Source: Topomyia yanbarensis | Lineage: Eukaryota > Arthropoda > Insecta > Diptera > Culicidae | Direction: 5' to 3' | DNA: 64,000 nucleotides | NCBI RefSeq assembly: GCF_030247195.1 | Contig: NC_080671.1 | Span: 415,720,044-415,784,043, forward strand | Shown: positions 25,061 to 36,600 of the stretch, one piece after another | How positions within the stretch are numbered: position 1 is the first letter of the stretch | How the letters are laid out: every line of letters begins with the position of its first letter | Made by a program: the position numbers and the translations under genes | Notes under the pieces: generated by a model | Databases searched by the model: none | The model's input: only the letters and a program-made list of their open reading frames with translations | What the model was told of the DNA's origin: nothing

Positions 25061-28000
25061 GTTCTTCTGTTCTACTGCTCTTCTGTTCTTCTGTTTTTCT
25101 GTTCTTCTGTTCTTCTGTTCTTCTGTTCTTCTGTTCTTCTGTTCTTCTGTTCTTCTGTTCTTCTGTTCTTCTGTTCTTCTGTTCTTCTGTTCTTCTGTTC
25201 TTCTGTTCTTCTGTTCTTCTGCTCTTCTGTTCTTCTGTTCTTCTGTTCTTCTGTTCTTCTGTTCTTCTGTTCTTCTGTTCTTCTGTTCTTCTGTTCTTCT
25301 GTTCTTCTGTTCTTCTGTTCTTCTGTTCTTCTGTTCTTCTGTTCTTCTGTTCTTCTGTTCTTCTGTTCTTCTGTTCTTCTGTTCTTCTGTTCTTCTGTTC
25401 TTCTGTTCTTCTGTTCTTCTGTTCTTCTGTTCTTCTGTTCTTCTGTTCTTCTGTTCTTCTGTTCTTCTGTTCTTCTGTTCTTCTGTTCTTCTGTTCTTCT
25501 GTTCTTCTGTTCTTCTGTTCTTCTGTTCTTCTGTTCTTCTGTTCTTCTGTTCTTCTGTTCTTCTGTTCTTCTGTTCTTCTGTTCTTCTGTTCTTCTGTTC
25601 TTCTGTTCTTCTGTTCTTCTGTTCTTCTGTTCTTCTGTTCTTCTGTTCTTCTGTTCTTCTGTTCTTCTGTTCTTCTGTTCTTCTGTTCTTCTGTTCTTCT
25701 GTTCTTCTGTTCTTCTGTTCTTCTGTTCTTCTGTTCTTCTGTTCTTCTGTTCTTCTGTTCTTCTGTTCTTCTGTTCTTCTGTTCTTCTGTTCTTCTGTTC
25801 TTCTGTTCTTCTGTTCTTCTGTTCTTCTGTTCTTCTGTTCTTCTGTTCTTCTGTTCTTCTGTTCTTCTGTTCTTCTGTTCTTCTGTTCTTCTGTTCTTCT
25901 GTTCTTCTGTTCTTCTGTTCTTCTGTTCTTCTGTTCTTCTGTTCTTCTGTTCTTCTGTTCTTCTGTTCTTCTGTTCTTCTGTTCTTCTGTTCTTCTGTTC
26001 TTCTGTTCTTCTGTTCTTCTGTTCTTCTGTTCTTCTGTTCTTCTGTTCTTCTGTTCTTCTGTTCTTCTGTTCTTCTGTTCTTCTGTTCTTCTGTTCTTCT
26101 GTTCTTCTGTTCTTCTGTTCTTCTGTTCTTCTGTTCTTCTGTTCTTCTGTTCTTCTGTTCTTCTGTTCTTCTGTTCTTCTGTTCTTCTGTTCTTCTGTTC
26201 TTCTGTTCTTCTGTTCTTCTGTTCTTCTGTTCTTCTGTTCTTCTGTTCTTCTGTTCTTCTGTTCTTCTGTTCTTCTGTTCTTCTGTTCTTCTGTTCTTCT
26301 GTTCTTCTGTTCTTCTGTTCTTCTGTTCTTCTGTTCTTCTGTTCTTCTGTTCTTCTGTTCTTCTGTTCTTCTGTTCTTCTGTTCTTCTGTTCTTCTGTTC
26401 TTCTGTTCTTCTGTTCTTCTGTTCTTCTGTTCTTCTGTTCTTCTGTTCTTCTGTTCTTCTGTTCTTCTGTTCTTCTGTTCTTCTGTTCTTCTGTTCTTCT
26501 GTTCTTCTGTTCTTCTGTTCTTCTGTTCTTCTGTTCTTCTGTTCTTCTGTTCTTCTGTTCTTCTGTTCTTCTGTTCTTCTGTTCTTCTGTTCTTCTGTTC
26601 TTCTGTTCTTCTGTTCTTCTGTTCTTCTGTTCTTCTGTTCTTCTGTTCTTCTGTTCTTCTGTTCTTCTGTTCTTCTGTTCTTCTGTTCTTCTGTTCTTCT
26701 GTTCTTCTGTTCTTCTGTTCTTCTGTTCTTCTGTTCTTCTGTTCTTCTGTTCTTCTGTTCTTCTGTTCTTCTGTTCTTCTGTTCTTCTGTTCTTCTGTTC
26801 TTCTGTTCTTCTGTTCTTCTGTTCTTCTGTTCTTCTGTTCTTCTGTTCTTCTGTTCTTCTGTTCTTCTGTTCTTCTGTTCTTCTGTTCTTCTGTTCTTCT
26901 GTTCTTCTGTTCTTCTGTTCTTCTGTTCTTCTGTTCTTCTGTTCTTCTGTTCTTCTGTTCTTCTGTTCTTCTGTTCTTCTGTTCTTCTGTTCTTCTGTTC
27001 TTCTGTTCTTCTGTTCTTCTGTTCTTCTGTTCTTCTGTTCTTCTGTTCTTCTGTTCTTCTGTTCTTCTGTTCTTCTGTTCTTCTGTTCTTCTGTTCTTCT
27101 GTTCTTCTGTTCTTCTGTTCTTCTGTTCTTCTGTTCTTCTGTTCTTCTGTTCTTCTGTTCTTCTGTTCTTCTGTTCTTCTGTTCTTCTGTTCTTCTGTTC
27201 TTCTGTTCTTCTGTTCTTCTGTTCTTCTGTTCTTCTGTTCTTCTGTTCTTCTGTTCTTCTGTTCTTCTGTTCTTCTGTTCTTCTGTTCTTCTGTTCTTCT
27301 GTTCTTCTGTTCTTCTGTTCTTCTGTTCTTCTGTTCTTCTGTTCTTCTGTTCTTCTGTTCTTCTGTTCTTCTGTTCTTCTGTTCTTCTGTTCTTCTGTTC
27401 TTCTGTTCTTCTGTTCTTCTGTTCTTCTGTTCTTCTGTTCTTCTGTTCTTCTGTTCTTCTGTTCTTCTGTTCTTCTGTTCTTCTGTTCTTCTGTTCTTCT
27501 GTTCTTCTGTTCTTCTGTTCTTCTGTTCTTCTGTTCTTCTGTTCTTCTGTTCTTCTGTTCTTCTGTTCTTCTGTTCTTCTGTTCTTCTGTTCTTCTGTTC
27601 TTCTGTTCTTCTGTTCTTCTGTTCTTCTGTTCTTCTGTTCTTCTGTTCTTCTGTTCTTCTGTTCTTCTGTTCTTCTGTTCTTCTGTTCTTCTGTTCTTCT
27701 GTTCTTCTGTTCTTCTGTTCTTCTGTTCTTCTGTTCTTCTGTTCTTCTGTTCTTCTGTTCTTCTGTTCTTCTGTTCTTCTGTTCTTCTGTTCTTCTGTTC
27801 TTCTGTTCTTCTGTTCTTCTGTTCTTCTGTTCTTCTGTTCTTCTGTTCTTCTGTTCTTCTGTTCTTCTGTTCTTCTGTTCTTCTGTTCTTCTGTTCTTCT
27901 GTTCTTCTGTTCTTCTGTTCTTCTGTTCTTCTGTTCTTCTGTTCTTCTGTTCTTCTGTTCTTCTGTTCTTCTGTTCTTCTGTTCTTCTGTTCTTCTGTTC

Positions 28001-29261
28001 TTCTGTTCTTCTGTTCTTCTGTTCTTCTGTTCTTCTGTTCTTCTGTTCTTCTGTTCTTCTGTTCTTCTGTTCTTCTGTTCTTCTGTTCTTCTGTTCTTCT
28101 GTTCTTCTGTTCTTCTGTTCTTCTGTTCTTCTGTTCTTCTGTTCTTCTGTTCTTCTGTTCTTCTGTTCTTCTGTTCTTCTGTTCTTCTGTTCTTCTGTTC
28201 TTCTGTTCTTCTGTTCTTCTGTTCTTCTGTTCTTCTGTTCTTCTGTTCTTCTGTTCTTCTGTTCTTCTGTTCTTCTGTTCTTCTGTTCTTCTGTTCTTCT
28301 GTTCTTCTGTTCTTCTGTTCTTCTGTTCTTCTGTTCTTCTGTTCTTCTGTTCTTCTGTTCTTCTGTTCTTCTGTTCTTCTGTTCTTCTGTTCTTCTGTTC
28401 TTCTGTTCTTCTGTTCTTCTGTTCTTCTGTTCTTCTGTTCTTCTGTTCTTCTGTTCTTCTGTTCTTCTGTTCTTCTGTTCTTCTGTTCTTCTGTTCTTCT
28501 GTTCTTCTGTTCTTCTGTTCTTCTGTTCTTCTGTTCTTCTGTTCTTCTGTTCTTCTGTTCTTCTGTTCTTCTGTTCTTCTGTTCTTCTGTTCTTCTGTTC
28601 TTCTGTTCTTCTGTTCTTCTGTTCTTCTGTTCTTCTGTTCTTCTGTTCTTCTGTTCTTCTGTTCTTCTGTTCTTCTGTTCTTCTGTTCTTCTGTTCTTCT
28701 GTTCTTCTGTTCTTCTGTTCTTCTGTTCTTCTGTTCTTCTGTTCTTCTGTTCTTCTGTTCTTCTGTTCTTCTGTTCTTCTGTTCTTCTGTTCTTCTGTTC
28801 TTCTGTTCTTCTGTTCATCTGTTCTTCTGTTCTTCTGTTCTTCTGTTCTTCTGTTCTTCTGTTCTTCTGTTCTTCTGTTATTCTGTTCTTCTGTTCTTCT
28901 GTTCTTCTGTTCTTCTGTTCTTCTGTTCTTCTGTTTTTTTCTGTTCTTCTGTTCTTCTGTTCTTCTGTTCTTCTGTTCTTCTGTTCTTCTGTTCTTCTGT
29001 TCTTCTGTTCTTCTGTTCTTCTGTTCTTCTGTTCTTCTGTTCTTCTGTTCTTCTGTTCTTCTGTTCTTCTGTTCTTCTGTTCTTCTGTTCTTCTGTTCTT
29101 CTGTTCTTCTGTTCTTCTGTTCTTCTGTTCTTCTGTTCTTCTGTTCTTCTGTTCTTCTGTTCTTCTGTTCTTCTGTTCTTCTGTTCTTCTGTTCTTCTGT
29201 TCTTCTGTTCTTCTGTTCTTCTATTCTTCTGTTCTTCTGTTCTTTTGTTCTTCTGTTCTTC
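25061..29261 (+). repeat. Giant octanucleotide array (GTTCTTCT)n, ~525 units
   Basis: About 4.2 kb of uninterrupted 8-bp units. Variants occur only near the ends: several in 25061-25225 (for example GCTCTTCT at 25221), and at about 28816, 28879, a short T insertion at about 28936-28941, 29223 and 29245. The core from about 25230 to 28810 appears perfect. Because 8 is not a multiple of 3 and the unit lacks stops on both strands, all six frames are open and read (VLLFFCSS)n or (RRTEEQKN)n. The very long open frames covering it (for example 24933-29378 plus strand and 25072-28818 minus strand) are artefacts of the repeat, not genes. Confidence 0.98.
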
Positions 29262-29268
29262 TTTGTTC

Positions 29269-29448
29269 AAAGAAGATTGACGATATTGCTTCCAGCGAGC
29301 TGTTCACAAAAGACTATCGTGTCTACGTTCCCGTTCGTGAAGTCGAGATCGATGGTGTCATCACCGAGTATAGTTTAACGTGGGAGGCGCTCCTGAAGTA
29401 CGAGGTTGATCGTTTTAAAGGCTCCTTTTTGCAGCCAGTTAAAACATT
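29269..29448 (+). pseudogene. I-type LINE ORF1 fragment at array edge
   Basis: Translates as DDIASSELFTKDYRVYVPVR, then EVEIDGVITEYSLTWEALLK, then VDRFKGSFLQPVKTLHCKRL. The intact ORF1 (44861-46183) has NDIAGYEPFTREYRVYIPAS, VEVSGVVSDSSLNCEDLLK and CFKDPMLKPVKILECKRLHS at residues about 84-147. It is open over about 60 codons but has no start or C-terminus. It begins within a few bases of the octanucleotide array and is followed after GTTAAAGGGTGTCCC by another repeat, so it is a truncated insertion remnant. Confidence 0.85.
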
Positions 29449-30223
29449 GCATTGTAAACGATTGAATTCAGTGTTAAAGGGTGTCCCACATCAAATTGCA
29501 TCACGAAAAAAGGCTACGATAACGTAAATGGTGAGCAAGCCCCTGACATGACGAACATTGTTTAATTCTCCGAATTTTTAGTCGATATAGTTAAGGGGGT
29601 TAAGGGATTCAGTGCGATAAAAAACACTTCTTTTGCGATTTTTTTTAACCTTGCGTGAAGCGAATTGATCAAAACTTTTATACATTGTAGTGTATCATTT
29701 CAGTAACATGTTGTAATTTTTCTATGCGAAAATATCGACAAACGACTCGCAGCGAAGCTTTTCGTAGAACGTCTCTGAAAAAGCATGATTTGAGGTGTTA
29801 CCTGCCATTCAAAAACCACTTCACCAATTTCTTTCAAATTTTGCATACACATTTTATATCAAAATACCTAACCCCTACGTTGAGTTTTTGGGATAAATAT
29901 TTTTGCCTAAAAAGTTGCAGCATGTTATTGAAATGATACACTATAATGTACAAAAGTTTTGATCAATTCGCTTTACGCAAAGCTCTAAAAAACTCGCAAA
30001 AGAAGTGTTTTTTCACGCTGAAACCCTTACATCCCCCCCTTAATACGAATCAGTATATCCCTAAATTATTATTAACTATATGCATGAAATACTTACATGT
30101 TCAGAAAGCAACCACAGTAATCCAACCAAACATTCGAGCGTAACTTCATCAACTTTCTCACGTGAATTAGGTTTGTGGAAACACAAATAGTTTCATGAAT
30201 AAAAGGTATATTATAATTATAAT
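29449..30223. other. Unassigned DNA with repeat fragment
   Basis: Starts with AAAGGGTGTCCCACATCAAA (29472), the inverse of the terminus at 3179-3202. The rest is A+T-rich without assignable features. Confidence 0.4.
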
Positions 30224-30346
30224 GACGAATTTTGTGCCAACCTGGACAAATGTTGGCAGCACCCACTCAGATTTTAATGAAACTTTCTGTACATAAGAAC
30301 TTTGTCACAAAAAGCCACTTTGCATACTTTGTTTTTCCAAAAATGA
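30224..30346 (+). repeat. Left arm of a 123-bp inverted pair
   Basis: Partner at 33549-33670 (reverse complement). Shared blocks are TTGGCAGCA, CTCAGATTTTA, GAAACTTTC(T/C)GTACAT and a long TTTGTCACAAAAAGCCACTT block. The arms lie about 3.2 kb apart and enclose other repeats plus a LINE. Confidence 0.75.
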
Positions 30347-30819
30347 TCTAGACAGTCTTTTTAATAGGGTCAAACTTTTTTACCAATTTTTTTTTTAAAT
30401 GGCTATAGTCTAAAAATGACAAATCCTACAAAAAAAGGTTGTAGGAGCAATTTTCACAAAATAAGTAACATTTTTGAAAAAAAATATTGAAAAAATTATT
30501 TATCGACTCCTACACAGAAAAAATCAATTCTTAAAATTTAAAGCCGATTTACAAAAAAACCATCTTCGATTTAGATGAAATTTTGTTCTAAGATAGGTAA
30601 TTATGTTCCCTACCTACGGTCAAAAATTCAAGTTAGGCACTTTCAAGAAAAAAAAATGTTTATGAAAAAAACTTGTTTTGTCCAAACTGATTTTTTTTCA
30701 GTGTATTTTGTCGAAAACTAAACTAATAAAAGTCATCCAATTTCCCAACAGCTAGTTGCCTGATACATGCAAAAAGTATCAGTAACACATTTGGTATATA
30801 TTCATAACAAAATTGAATG

Positions 30820-30866
30820 AAGACTGGAAGACTGCAAGACTAGAAGACTGAAAGACTGGACGACTG
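30820..30866 (+). repeat. Short AAGACTGG octamer array (6 units)
   Basis: Six imperfect 8-bp units: AAGACTGG, AAGACTGC, AAGACTAG, AAGACTGA, AAGACTGG, ACGACTGT. It shares the 8-bp period and AAGA start with the minus strand of the giant array (AAGAACAG). Confidence 0.8.
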
Positions 30867-30959
30867 TAATTCAGTTGTTCATCTCAAAAATGATAAATTT
30901 TATGAAACAGTCCAAAAAAAAATTATGTCTTATGGAGCAGTAGCACAATACGAAAATAA

Positions 30960-31485
30960 GAAAAAACTTCGCAAGCTTGTGTAGTAGAGTGACAGAAAAA
31001 AAATGACCCCCATCGGCCCACCCCTGAGCCGATTCCTAGTCCCACCAGGAGTGTCTGCTCCAAATTTGAGCCAAATCGAACAAGTCTAGCTACCGGACCA
31101 ACGTGCTTGAAGTTTGTATGGGATTTTTCGACAATTTACATGGAGAAAACCGACTTGCTCACATTTTCACCGCTAGGTGGCACTGTATACATCAGATTAT
31201 CACCAAAAGTGAAACTTGAGAAGATAATTTTATTATCTACAACTTTGTTGAAGACTGCAAAGCGATCTGACTCCAATAGGAAAAGTTATTAAACTTTTAA
31301 CGAAGTGATGTCTGAGTCAGTTTTGCACGGGGCCTAGCAGTGCATGATAGTGCATCAGTACTAGGTTCTAACAAACAAAACATTTTTATGGAATAATGGT
31401 TAGATTTAGCTGAATAGTATGTTCGGAAGAATTGTAGTACATAATACGAGTAATGTTTTGGTTAGAAAATTGTAGTTCCACATCT
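30960..31485 (+). repeat. Dispersed mosquito-type repeat fragments
   Basis: Contains CATCGGCCCACCCCTGAGCC, a CGCTAGGTGGCACTGTATAC block and CTACAACTTTGTTGAAGACT. I remember all three from common mosquito repeats, and the last motif recurs in variants at 51912, 54901, 58230 and 62266 in this window. Non-coding. Confidence 0.5.
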
Positions 31486-31648
31486 GACCGCATAGATGGC
31501 GCCAACACTAACTTTTCAACGAAGAAAGATAGAAATTAAGTGTCTTCTACAAAGTTGTAGAACAAGAATATTGCAGTAATTCTTCCAAACATCTCGATAT
31601 TCTATCTCTCTCCGTTGAAAAGTTAGTGTTGGCGCCATCTATGCGGTC
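31486..31648. mobile_element. 163-bp hairpin MITE
   Basis: Left arm starts GACCGCATAGATGGCGCCAA (31486) and the right arm ends with its exact complement (ends GGCGCCATCTATGCGGTC at 31648). The first 36 bases of the arms are perfectly complementary, then the match continues with few differences to about 31534/31600. The loop region contains CTTCTACAAAGTTGTAGAAC. It directly abuts the ORF1 fragment of the LINE that follows. Confidence 0.8.
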
Positions 31649-32133
31649 ACATACTCCAGCGAACGCCCTTTCCCACTACACCACGTAACCCGAATTCACG
31701 CAAGAGACCACGGCTGTTAATCCCGAATGAACCACCGCATCGCACCGATAACATTTTCGAAGGTACAAAAGATATTGAACCGGACGACACTATACCATTG
31801 GTCGCAGCTAGAAAGAATAAACAGTTTTGGCTGTACTTATCTGGTTTCGATCCTCAGGCAACAGTGCATCAAATCGAAAAGCTAATCAGGAACAATTTAA
31901 AAACAGACACAGCTGTGGACGTTGTTAAACTTGTACCTAAAGGCAAAACACTCGATGAACTTTCGTTTGTTTCGTTTAAAGCTGGCATTGATTTGCAGTT
32001 GAAAGATTTAGCACTATCAAATTCAACTTGGCAGAAGGGAATTATTTTCCGACCATTTGATTTCCAGCCCACGTCGAACAGACGAAATACTTTTCGCTTT
32101 TTGCCAGCCGCAGCAGACACTAAATCACAATGA
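31649..32133 (+). pseudogene. CR1/Jockey-like LINE ORF1, C-terminal part
   Basis: Open frame from about 31649 with no internal start needed: GTKDIEPDDT, then KNKQFWLYLSGFDPQATVHQ, VDVVKLVPKGKTLDELSFVS and KGIIFRPFDF, stopping at TGA 32131-32133. The block VKLVPKG followed by LSFVSFK and a short RPF tail is typical, from memory, of the C-terminal domain of ORF1 in mosquito CR1-like elements. The 5' part is missing. The stop overlaps the next ORF start as ATGA (ATG 32130-32132). Confidence 0.65.
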
Positions 32134-33498
32134 GCCACTCTTCGCACTTGCCTATTGCCATACACAAACTTCTACCGATGCTCAAGATCTAGCGTGAATG
32201 ATGTTGAGAATTATCGTGCCATCTCAATTTTGAGTTGCTTACCAAAAGTTTTCGAAAGCCTCGTTCATGATATGCTGTATCCGAAGGTGCACCATATTAT
32301 TTCCGAGTGGCAGCATGGATTTGTGAAAAAACGATCGACAAGTACAAATCTTATGGCATACGTTTCGTCACTAAATAGCGCGCTTGGTGAACGTCAACAA
32401 ATTGATGCCGTTTATGTGGATTTTGCTAAAGCGTTCGATAGAGTGCCTCATTTGCTAATGGTGGCCAAACTCGAACGAATGGGACTTCCTGAATGGTTGA
32501 CACGGTGGATATTGTCGTACCTCACCGAACGCTGTGCGTACGTTCGTATCGATGAAATGAGATCATCTCCGTTTGTGATAGAGTCGGGTGTTCCCCAGGG
32601 AAGTCATCTAGGCCCGCTCCTGTTTATTTTATTCGTAAACGATTTGTGCTCCACTATACAGTCCCCTAAGTACATGTTCGCGGATGATCTGAAATTCTTT
32701 CGTGTAATTGCTTCGGCAGTCGATTGCTGTGCCATCCAAGCCGATATCGATTCGCTGCTAAATTGGTGCACACAAAACGGGATGGAAGTAAACGTACAAA
32801 AGTGTAATGTGATCTCGTTCTGTCGTAACAGGCACTTAACAACGTTTGATTATAGAATGTCAACAAGCATTATCAACCGTGTAAACACAGTTAAGGATCT
32901 AGGCATTCTTCTCGATAGCAAATTGAGTTTCGCGCAGCACATTGCAATGTCTACAGCCAAAGCATATGCCGTATTGGGGTTCATCAAAAGAAACACGCAA
33001 CAATTCAACGATGTATACTGCCTAAAATCGCTCTTCTGCGCCCTTGTACGTAGCATTCTCGAGTACGGTGTACTTGTGTGGGCACCCTATCATGCTGTAC
33101 AAATCAACCGCGTCGAACGAATTCAGCGTCACTTTGTTCGTTACGCTCTGCGGTTACTACCTTGGACTGATCCTATTCGTCTACCACCCTATGAACATCG
33201 ATGCAATCTTCTACGTTTGCCGACTCTTGCAAGTCGGAGGATAATGCTGCAACGGCTCTTCGTGTTTGATCTTCTGGGAAACAATATAGATAGCCCGGAG
33301 TTGCTGAACCAGCTCCGATTCAACGTACCGCCTAGACCCACCAGACGAACTGATTTCTTTCGGTTACCAATGTATCGTACTCTTTTTTCTCAAAACAATC
33401 CGTTCAATGTATGCTGTCGTAATTTTAATAATGTAGCTGACAAATATGATTTTAGCATTACTAAGACTACCTTTAAACATAGAATTAATATTAATTAA
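32130..33498 (+). pseudogene. CR1/Jockey-like LINE ORF2, endonuclease deleted
   Basis: The original start is probably ATG 32130-32132, but that frame (MSHSSHLPIAIHKLLPMLKI) stops at 32190. Reverse transcriptase is readable from about 32194 in another frame, so the endonuclease and RT N-terminus have been removed. The RT frame shows YRAISILSCLPKVFE, QHGFVKKRSTSTNL, VYVDFAKAFDRV (motif A), SGVPQGSHLGPLLFI (motif B), KYMFADDLKFF (catalytic FADD), QNGMEVNVQKCNVISF and VKDLGILLDSKLSF, followed by a C-terminal region and a stop at 33498. The RT core is otherwise uninterrupted. There is no RNase H. The 3' tail is (TAAA)n at 33531-33548. It cannot be autonomous. Confidence 0.85.
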
Positions 33499-33548
33499 GA
33501 AACTGTCTGTACGAGTAACTCGAAGACCAGTAAATAAATAAATAAATA

Positions 33549-33670
33549 ATGTTTTGAAAAACAAAGTATGCGAAGTGGCTTTTTGTGACAAAGTCTTCAT
33601 GTACGGAAAGTTTCTATAAAATCTGAGAGGATGCTGCCAACTCTGAATACGATTTAGCGCGAAATTCGTC
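33549..33670 (-). repeat. Right arm of the 123-bp inverted pair
   Basis: Reverse complement of 30224-30346, with about one difference per eight to ten bases. The LINE A-rich tail ends exactly at the inner edge of this arm, so the LINE appears to have landed at or next to the arm border. Confidence 0.75.
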
Positions 33671-36600
33671 TAATAATTATTATTATTATAATTATTTATG
33701 ATTTCAGGAACTTGGTCACGTAAACGGTGCACTTTACGAAATCGTGTTTTTTATGTATTAATGCTCAATATTTTTCGTCTTATTTGTTTTCCGCACAAAT
33801 TGTAAAATTTAACGATCAATACTGTGAAATAAACAATAAATTGAGTGGTTTGCCTTCAAAAAATTCCCAAACTTCTGCATCGAATTCACTTTCACAGCAT
33901 TATTTACGTCCACAGAATATACATTACATCCATAATGTTTCGCGCTATTCCAACTGCTATTTAATATAGTAACATTATTTACCCAAAACAACACGCTCTG
34001 CGTATACAATTGATTCAGCCGCACACCAACCCCAAATTTGCTCGGGCAAGATTTCTGACATTGTCTCCTTAAACTGGAGACCGCTCGCTCGGAATCTACA
34101 TTGCTCCGAAAATTTCTGTACACTCTGGTACACTGTGTTCATTTTACGTATTCATGTCCAGGATCGTTTGCATTTATGCTAACGGAGTAGTAGGTACCCT
34201 TCTAGTGTACCAGAGCCAGAACCGAGCAGAATCGAACTATACAAGGCACACGTGTATGCCTGTACCTACGTACACGTCGACCAGCTTCCAGCTTTTCAAT
34301 CGTAACGTCTGGGGTGAGGAACATGCTCGCTGCCAGGAATAAGCTCAATTGTGAAAATATAAAGGAGTGATCTTGCTCCGAAGCCCTCCTCTTGCTTCAT
34401 CCTGTCCATCGGTCGCGCCAGCCCAACTTTTCCACGTAATAGAACGAGGGCACCAATAATCTATTTATGTTTGAACATTGGTAATATCCATACATATCGA
34501 TGGATATGAATATGAAAGGAGCTATTACATATTTCATTTTTCACATTTTTTTTGCACACGCTGCTTTGTTATACTTTCATTCAATTTCTTTTCTCCAGTT
34601 TCATATCGAACTGATGCTGCAACAATGTGTGAAAAAGGGGACAGAGCTTTCCTCCCCCTTCTCTACACGTCGCATCACTAAGAAGAAAAGTTGTATTTTC
34701 ATGGCCTGGTGTAATGGGTTGGCATCAGTAGGTACGTACCCACCAACATCCAGCTACATTCTTAGTTCGAATTCGAAAAAGGATATGTCTATGCCTCAGT
34801 GCTGTTTCCCCTGGCGCTCGTGCCCGTACATGCATACCCGGTACCATCGAGTGGCATTGATTCTGCACTTTGGCCACAAATGCATCAGGAGGAAAAAAAA
34901 AGAAGGAAAATTCTCGCACAATAGCAGCAGTTAGAAAGTTGCTTTCCGTCCGTATGGCCATAGGACTATCAACTGCTCACACGACTGAATGAATGAATGG
35001 AGGGAAAGTTGAAACTTCATTCGTTTCCGCACCAGGGTAGTAGTACTTAAACAATGATGTGAAAAGCTGATTTTTATATCGTGTTTCTTGGCAGAACAGC
35101 ATTCAATCGGACAGGATGTGGGAAGGGCAGCACCGTCTGATGGGTCGAAAGAATGCGAGAGACAGACAGATACACCGAGAGATTGCCTGGTCCGCAGTCA
35201 TGTGGATATCCTGGCACTTTGTACGAGCCAGAGCTTTTTTATATCTTTTGATCCCGGGACCAGGACCGTATACTTTGAAGTAACTCTTTCTAAGAATCTG
35301 GGAAATTAACTTATTGCGAACAAGGGGAACCGTATGCAGTTTTAAACAAAAGATGTGTTGGTAGTGCAATTCTTTGCCAAACCATATTTGGCTTTCATAA
35401 ATAGAATTTGTAACGGGTGAAGAATTTAGGGTTTAATGGATTTGTATCAAATTTTCGTATATATGGCTTAGTAAACCCTTCGGAGTTTAATAATTCTGCA
35501 TTTTTTCATAGGAAATGCTCAACTTTGCAGTCAATTCTTTTCATTTTCACATTTTGTCATACATCTTACTTTCTGTAATGATAATTTTTAAAGTAACTAT
35601 GTGAAACCTAATAAAAGATTGTTAATTTCGCAAAACGTTGAAAATTTGTGTGTGTGGAATTTGATCAAGTAAACGTTCCGCGTACTTTGGTACTCATTGT
35701 GTCAAAGTGAAAATCGCCACAGCACACGGTAAAGAAAACATTTATTACACAATCACCATAAATCATCTCTCAAGACAACTCATCTTGGAAACAAGTCCCA
35801 ACAGTCTTTTGCATTATATTATATGCATACGACCGGGGGGTTGGTTTGGTTTCATTGCACGAAATACCATTTAGCACATACCAGGTTACACTGAGACTCT
35901 GAGCCTTAACCCTTTCCCGTCCCGTTCCAATTTCTTCGCAGAATCTAATTAAAATTGAATCATGATTCCAACGATGATGGCTGGCTTAACTCTTCCACCT
36001 GACAGAAGCGCTCATCGCCCGTCCCGTACCTACCTGGCAGGAAAGGCAAGGAAAAGTCGCACTACCTGTGCATCGCCGAGTCGAGCCGAGCATTGTGTGG
36101 ATGTATTCCGTGTGGTGCGCCGGAATGTGATGAATATTTCAATTTCACCGTAGAAGATTTTCAGCAGCACTTAAAATTGAATTTTATTTTAATTAAAATC
36201 TCAGACAACGGCCAATTAAAATTCAATTAATTTCGAAAGATAAAATTTCATGAAGATGCTCCCTGCACCGTCGGCGCCCGGGACTCTGCGACCGGGAGAG
36301 AACATCATGAGCACTTTCGCCCACTATTGCAAACGGTTCAACGATTCAATTTGGCCGGAGTTGTTTCGTTTCTGCTGGATGCAACATCCGGAGCTTGTGA
36401 TCTTTCACCTACTGGCAGCACTCAAGAGTACTCTAGCAGCTCTCTCTTCATGTAATTATTATATCTTTCTGCTGTTCTAAGCTCGGCGGCAAATTGCAGT
36501 CAGCTGCACAGTACACAGTAACAGTAAAAGTGGCCACTGCAAATTAGGTCATCCATTTGATTAAGGCAAAAATGGAATTGGGAAAAGTTGTCACTCAGCG

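Noticed and set aside
24933..29378. 1,481- and 1,440-codon plus-strand and 1,248-codon minus-strand open frames
   Set aside because: They are produced entirely by an 8-bp repeat without stop codons in any frame; the peptide repeats every 8 residues because three units make one cycle.
32155..32193. RT protein start at TTG 32155
   Set aside because: The residues before 32194 do not match RT; the frame is simply open through the deletion junction. The natural ORF2 ATG is at 32130 in another frame.
34500..34934. 144-codon frame as a possible host exon
   Set aside because: It contains no recognisable domain, is rich in residues expected from random A+T-rich DNA and has no supporting splice or start context.
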